DNA of 64,000 nt from Arabidopsis thaliana. Lineage: Eukaryota > Streptophyta > Magnoliopsida > Brassicales > Brassicaceae. Below are positions 63,178 through 64,000 of the stretch, one piece after another. Location: assembly GCF_000001735.4 (NCBI RefSeq), contig NC_003074.8:18979261-19043260 (forward strand), given 5' to 3'. Within the stretch, counting starts at the first letter, position 1; every line of letters begins with the position of its first letter. Position numbers and translations under genes: made by a program. The notes under the pieces are model-generated. The model searched no databases. It had not been told where the DNA came from and saw only the letters and a program-made list of their open reading frames with translations.

Positions 63178-63936
63178 AGAGAGAAAGACAAATTGTTTTA
63201 CCATTTGCTCTCTGTTTTTGCTTGATCCAAGCTAATCTTTTGGTTGAATGTTAGGTTGAGTTTATGCTGTTTTCGAAATGAAATTGGTTAAATGACTTTT
63301 CATTGAATCACTGCTTGAAACTTCATCAATTCAACTACTTCTTAGCCAAGTCAAATCATTGGAAGGTGACCTACCAAGGTATTATTAACATTGGAGAAGT
63401 GTTAGTTAGTTAGTTAGTGAGGTAGTTAAGGGGATTGCTTAAAGAAGTAAGCAAGTTTAATGATAATCAAACACTCGTGATGTGTACGTAACAGAAGAAA
63501 AGAGAGATGATTCGTTTGAGCGGCAGAAAAAGACAAGTGCCTAATTTGATTTCCCATAAATAAACACACAATCGATTGGTAATTTTGATTAGTTGGGAGC
63601 TATTAAAAGAGGAAATCCACAATAATCGGAAATAGAAAGACAAGTTTGGTTAGCGGAACGTTTCAACGCCATTTTTCCCGGCCAAAGCTAACTCTAACTA
63701 ACTCTTTGTTTTTTTTCGGTTTTTGTGCCATCTTCCAGTTTTCATTTTTTTTGTTTCCCCTCTATCTTTTTGGGTAATAGGGTTTCTAATCTCTGGGACA
63801 AACTCCAATCGTTTCGAATCCGCAATGCCCAGATGGTCGATCAATAGAAATATCAAGAGTCTCCAATTCCAAAGGCTAAATCTTTGAGATCTTTTTTTTT
63901 ATAAATTTCCCTGAAATTAATAAACTTTGAGGGGAA
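63178..63936. other. Intergenic region and ROP 5' UTR
   Basis: 3' flank of the DUF630/632 gene, including a TTAG(TTAG)n run (GTTAGTTAGTTAGTTAG at about 63400-63417). The promoter and CT/T-rich leader of the ROP gene follow. No other gene seen. Confidence 0.5.
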
Positions 63937-64000
63937 ATGAGCGCTTCGAGGTTCGTAAAGTGCGTGACGGTTGGTGATGGAGCTGTCGGAAAAACTTGTT
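63937..64000 (+). CDS. ROP1: ROP/RAC small GTPase, 5' end only (probably ROP1)
   Basis: The ATG at 63937 starts MSASRFVKCVTVGDGAVGKT, then Cys, and the window ends. GDGAVGKT is the P-loop (G1 box) of Rho-family GTPases. The MSASRFVKCVTVG start is identical in several plant ROPs (ROP1, ROP3, ROP5 group), so the family is certain. The symbol rests on position next to the AT3G51290-like gene. ROPs are plasma-membrane switches for polar growth; the C-terminal prenylation motif is outside the window. Confidence 0.85.
   Translation, partial: MSASRFVKCVTVGDGAVGKTC

Overview
The window is a plant nuclear chromosome segment, almost certainly Arabidopsis thaliana. The gene content and order match, from memory, the AT3G51090-AT3G51300 stretch of chromosome 3. 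Locus numbers and database-style names are recalled, not searched. Supporting signs are short GT-AG introns with T-rich acceptors, AT-rich intergenic DNA, two eukaryotic tRNA genes and plant-only families (SAUR, flavanone 3-hydroxylase, ROP GTPase, DUF630/632, WEB). Exon structures were built by hand and checked for phase continuity. Most add up to an uninterrupted protein of the length expected for the family.

Left part (1-12.6 kb): the first exon of a DUF1640/FMP32-like mitochondrial protein, a small five-exon protein of unknown function, a fragment related to the immune regulator PAD4, an intronless crooked-neck (spliceosome HAT-repeat) copy broken by two frame changes, and a large chromatin-type protein (PHD, SWIB, Plus-3, GYF, CCCH). 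That last gene carries one textbook U12-type AT-AC intron.

Centre-left (12.6-29 kb): an AT-rich intergenic region with a diverged tandem duplication, a UPF0183 (PHAF1-like) gene of 14 exons, tRNA-Glu(CTC), a CPP1-like chloroplast membrane protein, a KIN-7 kinesin, and MUR1 (GDP-mannose 4,6-dehydratase).

Centre (29-45 kb): the most repeat- and pseudogene-rich part. It holds the 3' end of a decayed Ty1/copia element, an RNase H-like fragment, an F-box gene with a frame break, a PP2C clade C fragment, a CCCH gene, RPL8, a SAUR gene, a Helitron-like end next to a sulfotransferase fragment, a WEB/DUF827 gene, and an unknown acidic-tailed protein whose frame changes near its end.

Right part (45-64 kb): F3H with MYB/ACGT-type promoter motifs, an ERD7-like senescence/dehydration protein, proteasome subunit PAD1, tRNA-Asp(GTC), RIO2 kinase, an MS5/TDM-like TPR gene, a DUF630/DUF632 gene, and the first codons of a ROP GTPase (probably ROP1).

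The genes do not form a cluster with one shared task. I found no sign of an undescribed multi-gene system. The most noteworthy items are the AT-AC intron, the PAD4-like fragment, the frame breaks in three host genes, and the transposon and pseudogene debris.
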